Assembly: GCA_014526335.1 (NCBI GenBank)
Contig: JACTAT010000003.1
Span: 1 to 64,000 of the forward strand
Length of the DNA: 64,000 bases
Source: Chrysaora quinquecirrha
Lineage: Eukaryota; Cnidaria; Scyphozoa; Semaeostomeae; Pelagiidae
Direction: 5' to 3'
Part shown: in pieces, positions 10,585 to 21,212 of the stretch
Numbering within the stretch: position 1 is the first letter of the stretch
How the letters are laid out: each line of letters starts with the position of its first letter
Translations under genes and position numbers: made by a program
The notes under the pieces: generated by a model
Seen by the model: only the letters and a program-made list of their open reading frames with translations
Database searches by the model: none
What the model was told of the DNA's origin: nothing

Positions 10585-10981
10585 TGCCATTCGTGGCACT
10601 TATGCACGCAATTTTTGCTGATAACTTTCGTACGGAAGCCCACAAGTGCCAGGCAAACTTTGTTTTTTTTTCAGGTGCATTTTAATGTTTTCTACTCCAC
10701 ACAAGATATTTTTGAGGACAAGTTGTGTGTTTCTCTACAAGTTAGCTTTGCTAAAAATCAAAACTTCGAGAAATTTAATAATATCCGTTGGTATCACAGC
10801 TTTACCTCCCTTCCCTCTCTCGTATTGGTATTTGTGGGCTTCCGCACATTCGTGGCTTTGAGGAAAATATGTGTCGTGCTTGATATTTTCTGCCATTCTT
10901 GGCAAAATCCATGGGCAGGGTCGTGTGGTTCTCGCGCACACGATGAGAATTTGCGGAGGAAAGTGCCACGAATGGCATTTA
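10585..10981. mobile_element. MITE with AATGCCATTCGTGGCACTT TIRs, copy 1
   Basis: The 19-base motif AATGCCATTCGTGGCACTT at the left (about 10,585-10,605) is inverted near 10,962-10,981. The inner sequence also has mirrored GGAAGCCCACAA / TTGTGGGCTTCC. Reading frames of 70-130 codons cross it on both strands, but they are mirror by-products. An almost identical copy is at 28,533-28,931. Confidence 0.6.
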
Positions 10982-11831
10982 CTCAGCACTGTCTTCAGCG
11001 TGTGTGGCGGGCTTAAGTATCTGGCGCTGAACAATAAATTCCATTCAAGACCCTCTCGATATAACAGAACTCTCGAAATTTTCTGTCTCCTTTAGAGTTC
11101 TTACGTTCGGTTTCGTTCCGTTCTTTCGTTAGAGTTCATTAAAGCGAGCTTCAGCTATATCTCCTGACTATTTTAATATCAGGAAACTATTAAATTACGT
11201 TAAAAGTTTCATTGTTAAAAGTAAGATATTGGAAATTAAAAAAAATTTACTTCAATGTTGATTTTAAGGAAGGATCGGGGGCCGAGCCCCCTTGTAAAAT
11301 CAGGTTGGTTTTTTTTGTGGGTTAACCCCCCAAAACAATTAAGAATTGGTCATAATTTTAAAATCTTCCCGTTGCCATTAACATTCTTTATATGCTTTCT
11401 TTGCAAAGATCTTGACGAAAAGTACACATTAATTTCCTTTTCCCTAGCCCCTTTTCAAGTTGTGTCGATTCCTAAAGGGCTCATTTCTTGAGAAAAATCC
11501 TGTTTTTCTGTCAGCCTTTATGCTGGATCCCCCCATTTCTATTTTTTTCTACGCAATGTTGTTGCTTACATTTGGTTAATAGCACTGGCCATCATATTTG
11601 CATCAATAAGAATATGAGTGTGGTCACAAGGAACAACACCCCATATAATGACGGAGCCCCCTCCCCTCTCTCTCCTTGTGAAATTTTTGAAATCACAACT
11701 GTTTGTCTTACCATTGGCAAATCTTTACAGATCAAGAAAGACTTGAATTGACACTGTGAAAATGGCGAGTGAAAAAGAAGAGTTACGACTGTCACTGGTT
11801 GCTGATGTCCACACCTAACTACTTCTGAAAA
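10982..11831. other. Region upstream of GPCR copy 1
   Basis: About 850 bp conserved with 28,932-29,779. It probably includes the promoter and 5' UTR of the GPCR, but no TATA box or splice site can be assigned with confidence. The reading frames here are short and lack domains. Confidence 0.3.
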
Positions 11832-12911
11832 ATGAACGATAGCAGTAGTAATACTACTCATAATACTAACATTACTAACAGTATTACTATTACTAACAGC
11901 ACCACACCCAAATATGACTGTATTCCACGAAGTATAGGGATTTCTTTAATCGTTCTTGCACTTGTTGCCTGTCCCTTTCATCTTTACATTTTAAAAGTTC
12001 TAATTGCTCGATTAAGATTGAAACTTGCTCGCCATAAAATCCTCCTTAGCCTATCCATCGCTGACAATCTTCAGTTGTTACTTTCAGCTATTATTTTCAT
12101 CATTTCTATTGCTTCTGCCTTGCAATCAAGCTCCACAGGATGTCTGGTTATTCGTAAAATATTTGAATTTAATTGCATTGCTACACTGGTATCTTCAAGT
12201 GGCAGTATTGTATTACTATCTATTGAGAGATACATTGCTTGCATTTACGCTCTCCAATTCCATAATATTGTCACACATAAACGTACAGTCATAAGTCTAC
12301 TCTGTCTGTGGACAATAAGCATCACTTCTGGTGTCGTGCAAATATTCCACGTGCAGAAACCCAATGGTAATTATTCGACGTTCAATGTTGCACCATCTTC
12401 AAGAATGTTTTACATTGTTGTCGTATTTGCAAGTTCCTGTATCATCTCGATTGTCCAGATTCGCCTATACCTTCTATCAAAAAGCAAATTGAAGGCCGAT
12501 AAAGAAATCTCGTTTGGCAGCAGACAAGAAGAATCAGACCTAAGAAGACGCCATATAAAAATTGCAGTTGTCTCAAGTGCGGTTACTGTATTATATATGA
12601 TTTGCATGCTACCATTAGCTGTTTACAACTCATTTCATTTCGCAAAAGACACATTTGATTCGAAATTACGACAAGTAGTGGTTAGCAGTGCAATTTTAAA
12701 TACACTATTTGACCCGTTTCTGTATGGAATAGGGATGGTAGATATAAGAAGAGCAATGAAAAGAGATTGGGACGAGTTTAAATTCTTCATCCGAAACAGA
12801 GCTGGAGTGCAGAATGATGAAATGGTCATCCGTAACAGAGCTGGAGTGCAGAATGATGAAATGGTTGGAACAATTGAAGATGGAAAGACGTTCCAAACGA
12901 CCCAAGTGTGA
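11832..12911 (+). CDS. Class A (rhodopsin-like) G-protein-coupled receptor, copy 1
   Basis: A single-exon 359-residue receptor with seven hydrophobic segments (about residues 33-57, 68-95, 112-135, 152-171, 192-215, 243-265, 280-300). The N-terminus is Asn/Ser/Thr-rich with N-glycosylation sequons at N7, N13 and N22. Family marks: LSLSIADN in TM2 (D78), ERY (132-134) in place of DRY, CMLP in TM6, and DPFLY (294-298) in place of NPxxY. No cysteine is seen in the second extracellular loop, so the usual TM3-loop disulfide may be absent. The start follows an in-frame TGA. The tail carries a 13-residue direct duplication (RNRAGVQNDEMV, residues 321-345) that copy 2 lacks. Ligand unknown. It lies antisense inside the last JMJD4 intron. 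Confidence 0.88.
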   Translation: MNDSSSNTTHNTNITNSITITNSTTPKYDCIPRSIGISLIVLALVACPFHLYILKVLIARLRLKLARHKILLSLSIADNLQLLLSAIIFIISIASALQSSSTGCLVIRKIFEFNCIATLVSSSGSIVLLSIERYIACIYALQFHNIVTHKRTVISLLCLWTISITSGVVQIFHVQKPNGNYSTFNVAPSSRMFYIVVVFASSCIISIVQIRLYLLSKSKLKADKEISFGSRQEESDLRRRHIKIAVVSSAVTVLYMICMLPLAVYNSFHFAKDTFDSKLRQVVVSSAILNTLFDPFLYGIGMVDIRRAMKRDWDEFKFFIRNRAGVQNDEMVIRNRAGVQNDEMVGTIEDGKTFQTTQV

Positions 12912-13590
12912 GACTGAACAATGGAACTCAAGGGGGGTAATAGAACATAATTAGCAAAGGGGTGTGCGAGATAATGTTCTCGAAACTATAAATAATTTAG
13001 AAATGATCAGGAATAAATTAACCGTGTCTTACAAGCAAAAAAAATTGTAGTAAAGTACTTTGGATTTAAAGTTAATTTAACTTTAAGCGTTCTTATCTTT
13101 AACTAAGTATTATATTTGGACATTAAATTGTAGTTGCTTGAAATATATTGAAATGAAATTGAAATGAAATGGGAAAAAACAATGTAGCTACAAGCTTGGA
13201 GAAAATGTCTAATTTCTTTTAGAGCCTACCCTGTAGTCTTCAATGGTTGAAATGCATCTTGCCTTCGTAGAAAAAAGCAATCGAAATGTTTCTTGAATTT
13301 GCATAGGTTAATTTCTGATACTACTGTGATCAAAATTTCTGAAACTACTGTGATTATCGAAATTTTCGCGTATTCAAGCGTAGTTGGTCGATTTTTATGT
13401 CCGGAGGACATATTAAGATGGTGTTCGTTGTAATAGACGCATAGGCATATAGACGCTTTTTCGTGCCAAAACGTAACAAAAGATAAACCACAAATAATAG
13501 GAATTAATCTTTGAAATCGCCGTTAAGTGTTGTCGTTAGTGGGCATAATTAACAAAATTCAATTGCTTGCCAAAAACATCAATTAGAATC
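12912..13590. other. 3' flank of GPCR copy 1
   Basis: The first ~320 bp matches the second block, then the copies diverge at about 13,235. Short local repeats (CTACTGTGAT.. at 13,320 and 13,345) occur. No gene seen. Confidence 0.3.
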
Positions 13591-13594
13591 AACT

Positions 13595-13668
13595 GTCTGT
13601 GTAGCGCAGTGGAATAGTGCGCTTTTTTCTTGCGCTAAGGGTTGCGAGTTCGATCCACGATGCAGGAA
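13595..13668 (+). repeat. tRNA-derived SINE-like head
   Basis: TAGCGCAGTGG (13,602-13,612) fits an RNA polymerase III A box and GAGTTCGATCC (about 13,646-13,656) a B box, with tRNA-like spacing. A D-arm GCGC/GCGC pairing is possible, but acceptor and T stems do not pair well, so it is not a working tRNA. A tRNA-derived SINE or tRNA pseudogene is the best reading. It is absent from the second duplicated block. Confidence 0.5.
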
Positions 13669-14229
13669 ACTAAAAATTTGACACAAATATTTTCTGAAAG
13701 CCGGCTGGGCCGGGCTTCAAAAAAAGGTTTGACTACAATATTGCAAAATGTTGCTCAAATCTAATTTGATTTTATTTGTTATTTTGAAATATTTTCATAC
13801 AATTTTTTATTGGGTTGTTATTGTCAGAAGTTTCTAGAAGTCATCTTATATGTAAGATATTTTCGTGTGAAGAGAGGAGGAGATTGTGGCGCAGCAGAAA
13901 TTGTTGCCAAGTTAGACAGAAGAAATTTTTTCAAAACAGTTGGCGGCTTCGAGAATCATCTGAAAATAAATGGTTCAAAGTTGGCAATCAATTCTTCAAA
14001 GTGCTACTAATTATCGAATTTAGTCATCTGCATAGTATCCGAATTCTTATGATAGCATTTGGAGATTCTAGAATTAAATTCATCATTGGAGGCGAAGAGA
14101 GTTATTTGTTACACAGTTTAACCTATGAGTTTCAATTTACTAGTACATATACGTTACTAGAGGTTTTCTATTTTCGATTCAAAGTTTTGGGATTCTTCAA
14201 GGAAAGATTCATCTGATCACATTGTCAAC
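13669..14229. other. No recognisable gene
   Basis: Unique AT-rich sequence present only in the first block. A 133-codon plus frame (13,815-14,216) has no domain or homology that I recognise; I do not call it a gene. Confidence 0.3.
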
Positions 14230-14560
14230 AATCGCATCATCATCATAATGGATCATTATCATCATCACCATCATTATCACAATCACAAATCTTTATCTTC
14301 AACATGATCATCATTGTTGAAGCAGATGATGATCATGTTGAAGACGATGATGATCATGTTGAAGACGGTGATCATCATTTTCGTCTTCAACGTGATCATC
14401 ATCATCGTTGTCATCGTCGTCGAGCATCATAATCATCATCATGATCGTCTTTAGCATGATCATTATGTCATTATCATCCTCTTCAAAGTCATCATCATCA
14501 TTCAATCATCATCATCATCATCATCATCATCTTCATCATCATCATCATCACCAACATAAG

Positions 14561-14611
<51 letters not shown>

Positions 14612-14700
14612 TCTCATCATCGTTGTCTTCTTCTTCGCCTTCTTCGTCATCTTCGTCATTATTAGCATTATCTTCATTATTATTATCATCATCCTCAGCG
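14230..14700. repeat. (CAT)n/(ATC)n trinucleotide microsatellite
   Basis: Long interrupted CAT/ATC runs, purest at 14,503-14,612. They create His-, Met-, Ser- or Asp-rich pseudo-ORFs in all frames. No coding role is supported. Confidence 0.9.
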
Positions 14701-15002
14701 TCCTTCGGACATTGCTACAGCGTTGCTATTTTTAAACACCTATTCGCTGGCGGTCTATTTCTGACGTTCATACTCTGAGGGTTGTCAGACGAAAAAAGCT
14801 TTTAAGTATGCCCGAAAATGATTGTGTTCGAAGAATTTCGAACACATTGGTGTGGGGTGGCGTGTCACTAACTAACTAACTAACTAACCAACGCTTGAAC
14901 AATGGAAAACGTGTAACAATAGGGCCTTTGTCAAGAATGCCATTAGGGCCATTGTCTCGGCCATTGATGCGCAATTTGCAGTTGGTTTTTCACAATGCAC
15001 TT

Positions 15003-15190
15003 TTGTCAATCTGGGGTCATGTGACAATTGTTCTTCCATGACTCATATTTGTTTACGCAAAATTCGATGGCAAATTGCCACATTGGTAAAATTGAAATAA
15101 ATTAATGACATTTCAAACATTCTCATCGTCGATAATAGAGTCTGGGCAAGAGCGGCAATTTCAAAACAGTTTTCAAAGCAAATCGTCATC
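15003..15190. repeat. ~180-bp direct repeat, copy 1
   Basis: TTTTGTCAATCTGGGGTCATG through CAAAGCAAATCGTCATC recurs at 15,549-15,745 with small indels. Each copy is followed at once by a CAT-type microsatellite, so the pair forms a larger tandem unit of about 545 bp. An (AACT)n-like stretch occurs upstream at 14,866-14,890. Confidence 0.8.
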
Positions 15191-15411
15191 ATTATCATCA
15201 TCGTCATCATCATAATCTTCATGATCACTATCACCACCGCTACAACCAGAATCATGATGATGATGATCGGTCATCTTCATAGCCATCATCACCATCACAA
15301 TTATCATCATTGTCATCATCGTCATCGTCATCATCATCATCACCATCACCACTATCACCAGCTCTACCACCAGTGTCATGATGATGATGATGATCAATCA
15401 TCTTTTAAGGC

Positions 15412-15442
<31 letters not shown>

Positions 15443-15540
15443 TACATTACCATCACTATCATCATAATCATCATCATCATCATCATCATCACTATCATCA
15501 GCGCTACCACCAGCGTCATTATGGTGATGATCAAGCGGCC
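15183..15540. repeat. (CAT)n microsatellite, second tract
   Basis: Interrupted CAT/ATG repeats between the two ~180-bp direct repeats. Codes only for His-rich or Met-rich pseudo-peptides. Confidence 0.85.
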
Positions 15541-15548
15541 TGCATGCC

Positions 15549-15755
15549 TTTTGTCAATCTGGGGTCATGTGACAATTGTTCTTCTGATACTGGCTTGCTT
15601 CCATGACTCATATTTGTTTACGCAAAATTCGATGGCAAATTGCCACATTGGTTCTATTAATGATATTTCAAACATTCTCATCGTCGATAATAGAGTCTGG
15701 GCAAGAGCGGCAATTTCAAAACAGTTTTCAAAGCAAATCGTCATCATTATTATCT

Positions 15756-15786
<31 letters not shown>

Positions 15787-16005
15787 TCATCATGATTACC
15801 ATCACCATCATTGACGGTGTGGCTGCGGCAAAATCTAAAGGAACGACACCAGCACCACAATCGCCCCTACAACCATCACCATGACCACCCCTATCACCAC
15901 CACCACAACCACTCCTACAACCATCACCACGACCACCCCCATGACCACCACCACAACCACCCCTACAACCATCACCACGATCAGGCCTATCACAACCACC
16001 ACATA
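15549..16005. repeat. ~180-bp direct repeat copy 2 plus CAT/CCA repeats
   Basis: Bases 15,549-15,745 repeat 15,003-15,190. They are followed by pure (CAT)n at 15,755-15,785 and then a CCACCA/CATCACCA-rich stretch to about 16,005 with ~50-bp direct units (ACCCCTACAACCATCACCAC). No gene. Confidence 0.8.
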
Positions 16006-16920
16006 ATCATGACCATCTCTATCACTACCAAGACTAGCACCACCAATAGGGCCAGGACTAACATCACCAACATTATCCACATAATCATTATCGTCCTTGT
16101 GCACAGCGACAAACCTCGTTTATCATTTCATCGAAATAGCCACCATTAACCAGAGTCGTTCTTCTAACATGCCCATAGGGCCCCTATGTTTTGTATCGGA
16201 AGCGACTTGTTTGGCCAAGAAGAATTCTGAACGAATGCAGTTTTTACAGGGTTACCATTCGAGGTGATCTTTGCGTATAAGATACTGGACGATTATCATA
16301 TAGCTAATGTTCGAAAGTACGGCTGCTCGGACCGGCAACTGCGCTGTCTGATTGGTTTTTTCTCGGTCTGTAAAAGCCGTATTTTGCAAGCCGTATTGAC
16401 CGGCGTCGCCCTGATTTCTTTTCATGCTATATAATTTTCGACGACCATGTAATAAAGCCTTTACGCGGTTTTTAATAAAAACACTGAAATTGAAGAAAGC
16501 CATGCAATGTTCTTAATTTTTTCGATCTGAAGGCTTAAAATGTTCTTGACATGTTCTTAAATTTCTTACTTTTTAAAAAGCTGTTGTTTTCAAATTAGGT
16601 GAAAAATGCTACGAAAAGGGACGAAAATGTAAAAATGTTTTTCTGTTTTTGAGAGTTGAGAACAGGACAGCGCCGCTTAAGAAAGTAAATTCTAATGTGT
16701 TTCTTGTTTCACAAAGCCTTGTAATGTTCTTAGCATGTTCTTAACTTTTCAGCCTCTGAAGCCTTATGTTCTTGTATACTTTGTTCTTATAAAAAAACGT
16801 GTATTGGACGACGCTCGATCAATGCTGGAAATATTCCAGCATCAGCTTCTTGTGCGGACTTCACTAAGTTCGATCCGTACGTCATGCTGCGGTACAAATA
16901 TTTCCCATCCATCATGAACC

Positions 16921-17290
16921 TCGCAATTCATTCATTTCATTTATTCTTATTTTATACACAATACCCTTTCAGCATTACAAAAAGAAAAACTTAGACTACA
17001 AATTCACAATTTAGAATGCAAGAAAAATAATAATGTAGCTGCTCTTCCAAGGGGTCGTGTTTGGGTCACTACCTCAGGAATTCCTTTAGTTTTCGTTTGA
17101 AGGAAATTAGCGAGGCAGAATCTCTTATTTCTTTAGGGATCTCATTCCATGTAGTTGCTCCCTGGTATTTAAAGGATTTTTTACAATATTCTAAACGAAG
17201 TCGGGGAATTTCGAAATCTTCAATTTTTCGTGTGTTGTATCTCGAAATAGTAGATCTCGTAGTGAATATGTTCTTCAGGTTCTCTGGGCA
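16921..17290 (-). pseudogene. LINE 3' end fragment (RT C-terminal region), copy 1
   Basis: The minus strand encodes a typical end of a CR1/RTE-type ORF2: SRYNTRKIEDFEIPR, then KSFKYQGATTWNEIPKEIR and a stop at about 17,069. A short tail with ATGAA/TTCAT repeats (16,921-16,945) follows, like a LINE 3' terminus. The upstream part of the element is missing and the fragment is immediately 3' of a JMJD4 exon. A copy lies at 32,205-32,540. Confidence 0.7.
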
Positions 17291-17357
17291 GAGTTCATTT
17301 TTCAATAAGTTCAATAAGTGCATAGCATTGATTAGTAGTATTACAAAACCAACTAAC

Positions 17358-17414
17358 CTGACATTGTTCTCGCCAGCCATCAGCCTCTCTATGCTCTGCG
17401 ATTTCTTTCTCAAC
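17358..17414 (-). CDS. JMJD4: JMJD4 exon (19 codons)
   Basis: The acceptor TTTTACCAG|GTT and donor CAG|GTTAGT bracket 57 bp encoding VEKEIAEHREADGWREQCQ. It aligns with the family helix whose pattern is V-EE--E-RD-M-DW--HCQ in vertebrates. It joins in phase 0 to LSL of the exon at 19,538 and LIL of the exon at 7,251. The second duplicated block lost this exon in a deletion. Confidence 0.85.
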
Positions 17415-17734
17415 CTGGTAAAAGAAAATTCAAACTAATAACATTGCATTTGGACAGAATAATTGAGATTTAGTCTGGTCATGATGCTTTTTCTTACTTT
17501 TGATATTGCATTTGAGACATAGGCATTATCAATCAAGTTAAACGTAAATTCCCCAGTTTCGGCGTTGATTTTACCGATAGGATCTACAGTTTTGGGCCTA
17601 CAGGAACAAAGTGTTGTTACCAGGGCTCTCCATCCAAACTCTCCATCAAAATCGAGACAAGATATTTCACGGAATGATTTCCCCTATTCACCAAAACTTT
17701 ATTAATAGTCTCCCACGTCTCAGATCTTGTTTAT

Positions 17735-17990
17735 TAGACCAAGACAGTATGATTGAAGAGCAGCCTTAATTCCTTTGGTCACATTAATTCGAAGTGTTTT
17801 GAATGTTGGCCACGAATCAGGGGAGTTTATTGCAACCTGTTTCGCCCTATCCGTCTCGTTCATCAGCTTTCTTACTTCAGGGGTTATCCAAGGTGCGGGG
17901 TCGGGCCTTACAGAGACCGTCCTGTCAGGCTCAGAGGCGAGGAGGGTCAGGATGGATTCCTATTTGATCTGTTGCAGATCGTACTGAAAA
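17735..17990 (-). pseudogene. LINE ORF2 fragment (endonuclease-RT linker)
   Basis: The minus strand reads PAPWITPEVRKLMNETDRAK, then SWPTFKTLRINVTKGIKAA, the usual linker after the endonuclease in CR1/RTE-type ORF2. Stops and shifts follow toward 17,700. Likely the same degenerate LINE as the 3' fragment at 16,921-17,290, now split by the JMJD4 exon, or a neighbouring insertion. Confidence 0.6.
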
Positions 17991-19530
17991 GCCACCATGT
18001 AATTTTTGCTTAGATAATGCAACAATTAGCTTTGGCTTCTTGTTTTTAAGTTTTCTCCAGTAGCTTATCACATGATGATTCGCACATTCTTACTCGACAC
18101 AGAACTACTGACGAGAACAGTAAAACATGATTATGCATCAATTTTGTCGCAGGCACACTTAGGTTCGAAAACTATTGCACCACCTTGTTCAAAATTGCGG
18201 CTAGCTGTGGCTCTCGGCCTATAAAACTTACAGACAACTAACATTCTGGTCCCAAGTTTTGCACCAAGTTTTACTCCAGCAGAACCTCGCTCACAATGAC
18301 TTAATGAAATGACTAGGGGCTAGGGGGAATTTACATACCTCAAAATGCCCACGAAAACTTAAGGCTAAACCAATCTAGTAGTGTCGTATCTTCGACTCTC
18401 AAATGTGCCCTGTACCTCAAAAATAACCTAGTATATACGTATTGACGTTGTTAATGACACTGATAGTTTCTTGGTTATCTGCAACACGAGAACGAAGCGT
18501 TTCTTCGACTGAAATTCCAACCTCCCCTTTATCCAACACTCACACCGGTTAGAACTCTCTCGAACTTCCAATCCCCACTCCGCTCATGTCAACCCAACTT
18601 GCGATATGGCACCTAAGAGTTCTCTATTTCTACACTTATTACATTCGTCGTAGTCTACGCTCCTCCACACTCCATCACCCCGCTCCACCACCCCGCTCCT
18701 CTCTCAGGAAACAGCTGTATGTTGTTGTAGTTGTTGGAAACTGTTTCCTAAAGAGTGGAAGGAAGGTAATAAGTCTACTCTACTTCTGCCTCAATAATTG
18801 ATTACTTTCTAAAGGTTATGTCAATTTGAGAAGGCGCAAAAAAGCAGGGGTGGCGCTAGCCTTTGCCCGAAAAGGGGGCTAGTCTCCCCGATAAGGGGGC
18901 TTATATGGTAAAACATATTCTTATCTTTGCTTGACCAGATTCCTTATCTTCATATCGTGTTGGTCTTTATTGGCTCACGACGGTGCATTGTTTTGCATCT
19001 ATTGACAACCATTTCAAGATTAATTCTTCTTCTCCTCTCAGGGGCAAGTTGGTCGAAGGGCAATTCAGCCAACTCTGAAGGTGCGTAGCCGCAGGGGGGT
19101 CTGGGGGCATCCAGAATTTTGAATTCTGGATGCCCTTAGATGCGATTTCCAAGCATCTGGGGAGCATAATTTCCTTAGATAATCTCCCATTTTGCCACAA
19201 AAAACGCTAGACATCGTAGTTAGGAGATGAATGTTGGGCTAAGCGATAGTTAGCTATTCCTTCCATAATAGTTATAGTCATAGCGCCGAATCTCCTCCCA
19301 GATTCCATCTCATCGCAGTCAAAAACTGAAAAAGGAGTAAAAGTGACAAACTTCCCCGATAGCAGGAGCATTCTCCCCGATGGGGGGGGGGGGGAGCTTG
19401 AGTTCTCCGACGAGGGGGCTGTAGGAAAGAATTCGGTTTGGCTTGGTAGGGTTATAAATATCACTGCTTCTAAAGCAAAAAAACATTATATTCCTGAAAT
19501 CATTTGCCCGAAGATTAGATTTTGAAAGTC
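17991..19530. other. Intron sequence with repeat debris
   Basis: Bases 18,163-18,310 and 18,505-18,890 match the second block; no gene is seen. CTCCCCGAT and GGGGGCT motifs recur at 18,880-18,905 and 19,355-19,425 like ends of a short repeat. A hairpin (GGGCATCCAGAATT-TTG-AATTCTGGATGCCC in form) lies at about 19,105-19,136. Confidence 0.4.
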
Positions 19531-19537
19531 TTCTTAC

Positions 19538-19624
19538 CAACGAAAGCTCCATTTTTAAATGTTGAAACATGTAATCGATTCCATAAGAGTTAATCCAGTT
19601 ATGATTAATAGAGATTGTATCTTC
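19538..19624 (-). CDS. JMJD4: JMJD4 exon (29 codons, end of JmjC fold)
   Basis: The acceptor TTTTTCAG|GAA and donor TTG|GTAAGAAG bracket 87 bp. The peptide EDTISINHNWINSYGI continues to MFQHLKMELSL and matches the highly conserved segment after the iron-binding histidine (DTISINHNW in animals). Phase 0 on both sides. The preceding exon is 37.5 kb away at 57,126-57,153. Either the intron really is that long, or this part of the contig is wrongly joined. Confidence 0.9.
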
Positions 19625-19972
19625 CTGAAAAATTAATGATAAAATTACAGTCATTGGTGCAATACTCTTTGAGCCCCGGGGGTGCACTTGATCAGATTTT
19701 GTAAAGGACGTGTCGCCCAAGCATAAAAAACACACCCGACCTTATACCAATTTTTCGAAAACGTATACCTGACCTTACACCTATTTTCCATTCTTCAAAC
19801 ATAAAAATCGTGAAAATGGAGACCTTTCCATGATCAACATCTAGTTATGCCACAGGAAGCCCAAACTGGAATGTGTCGTAAAAAAGCAATTCAAACACAA
19901 ATAACGTGTTACATAAGAAAAGAATTTAGTTGAATTGTATTGGCGTCAAATTATGAGCATTGAAGTGAATTG

Positions 19973-20460
19973 CTATAGTGTTGACGATTTGCATTCTATA
20001 TAATATGTATATATATACAAGGAGCGCAAGTTATTTTCGAACGAATCGCCAGCAACTGTTTTATTTTCGCCAGTATCGCACCAATAAATGTTTGAAACAT
20101 GCAAATAAATATCATGCATCACCACCAGATAATTAAAGCCTCTTGGTGCAGACTCGATTGGGCCCATAGTATCAATGCTCAACTCCTTCCAGGGACTATC
20201 TGGAAAAGAAGTAGGTTTCAATGGTACTGTTGACTGAGAAGCTGATTTATCATAATTTGCCCAAGCAATGCAATTTCTGACATAGCTCTCACAATGTTCA
20301 TCTATTTTAGGCCACCAAGCTACCGCCCTTATTATCTATGCATTTAACTATGCCAAAATGACCCTCATGTATTAATTGTAGCACTTGTCCTTGTAACGAT
20401 GCCGGTATTACTGCCCTTGTCCCCCTTCGAAGGCACCGATCTCCCCACAAGTACGGTTTG
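19973..20460 (-). pseudogene. Ty3/gypsy-type integrase fragment, decayed copy
   Basis: Matches the better preserved fragment at 54,111-54,623. PWKELSIDTMGP, the start of the integrase core, is readable, but the zinc-binding part is broken near 20,330 (TTATCTATG in place of TTCTTTGCTTG). No RT, protease or Gag is adjacent. A (TA)n run at 20,000-20,015 ends the coding part. Confidence 0.65.
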
Positions 20461-20844
20461 AAACGGTTTGAACAATTACAACAACAAATATTCTCAAATT
20501 ACAATGTTGTATTGAGCTGAATTAATCGCGAAGGCAGCGAAAATTACGACTCCTGTAAAGGACGAATTTATTAATTCGAGATCAGTCCTAAGATATCTGC
20601 AGGAGCGAGGGGCTCGCGCAGTCCGCAAAGGAACTCTTTCGAAGTAAACAAGATCCCTTAATACATTGTCCATTTACTTAAGACTTTTAGAAAGACACTT
20701 GAGAAGCTGAACTTTTCGTTGACCTGAGAATTCTGTGTGTGTGTGTGTCTTTTGGATAGCATATGCTGCTCCTATGACAGCGCAAACTTAAATTTTTATT
20801 TCTACACAATAACGCATAATATATATTTTACAAGATCTTAATAG

Positions 20845-21205
20845 AAAATAATGTTGGGAACTTCTCAGCTGTACCTAAATTATTCCTACGCTTACTCTCT
20901 ACAGGACGAGGTCTTAATGACGCCTCGTGAGCCATGTCAATTGTGTCACTTAATTGCCAAGAAAAAAAAATGATGATTCTTTCTGCCAAAACTAAAGAAT
21001 TATGTTGGGAACTTCTCAGCTGTACCTAAATTATTCCTACCTTTACTCTCTACAACACGAGGTCTTAATGGCGCCTCGTCAGCCATGTCAACTGTGTTAC
21101 TAAATTGCCTGGAAAACATTGATGTTTTCATCTGCCACGACTACAGAATAATATTGGGAACTTCTACAGCCATACCTTAATTATTCCTACGCTTACTCTC
21201 TACAG
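20845..21205. repeat. ~150-bp tandem repeat, about 2.5 units
   Basis: Units beginning AATGTTGGGAACTTCTCAGC and containing GACGAGGTCTTAATG repeat at about 20,850, 21,000 and 21,147. The same array occurs at 54,995-55,415 with three units. Confidence 0.8.
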
Positions 21206-21212
21206 GACTTTG

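Larger units (their letters stand above)
19740..21210. repeat. Direct-repeat block, copy 1 (second at 53,900-55,415)
   Basis: From ACCTGACCTTA..CCTATTTTCC on, the sequence matches 53,900-55,415 in the same orientation with few changes, including the integrase fragment, a (GT)n tract (20,737) and the ~150-bp tandem repeats. The two copies flank 32 kb of sequence inside the long JMJD4 intron. Confidence 0.85.

Noticed and set aside
10615..11034. Overlapping 70-134-codon frames conserved in both duplicated blocks
   Set aside because: They lie across a MITE with inverted ends; conservation reflects the recent duplication, and frames exist on both strands.
13595..13668. Functional tRNA gene
   Set aside because: A and B boxes are good but acceptor, anticodon and T stems do not pair, so only a tRNA-derived repeat is supported.
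14311..16149. Long His-, Met- and Asp-rich reading frames
   Set aside because: They are translations of CAT/ATG microsatellites in several frames and both strands; no start context, splice site or non-repeat domain.
17761..18013. Plus-strand genes at 17.75-18.0 kb
   Set aside because: They are the wrong strand of a LINE ORF2 linker fragment that is readable on the minus strand.
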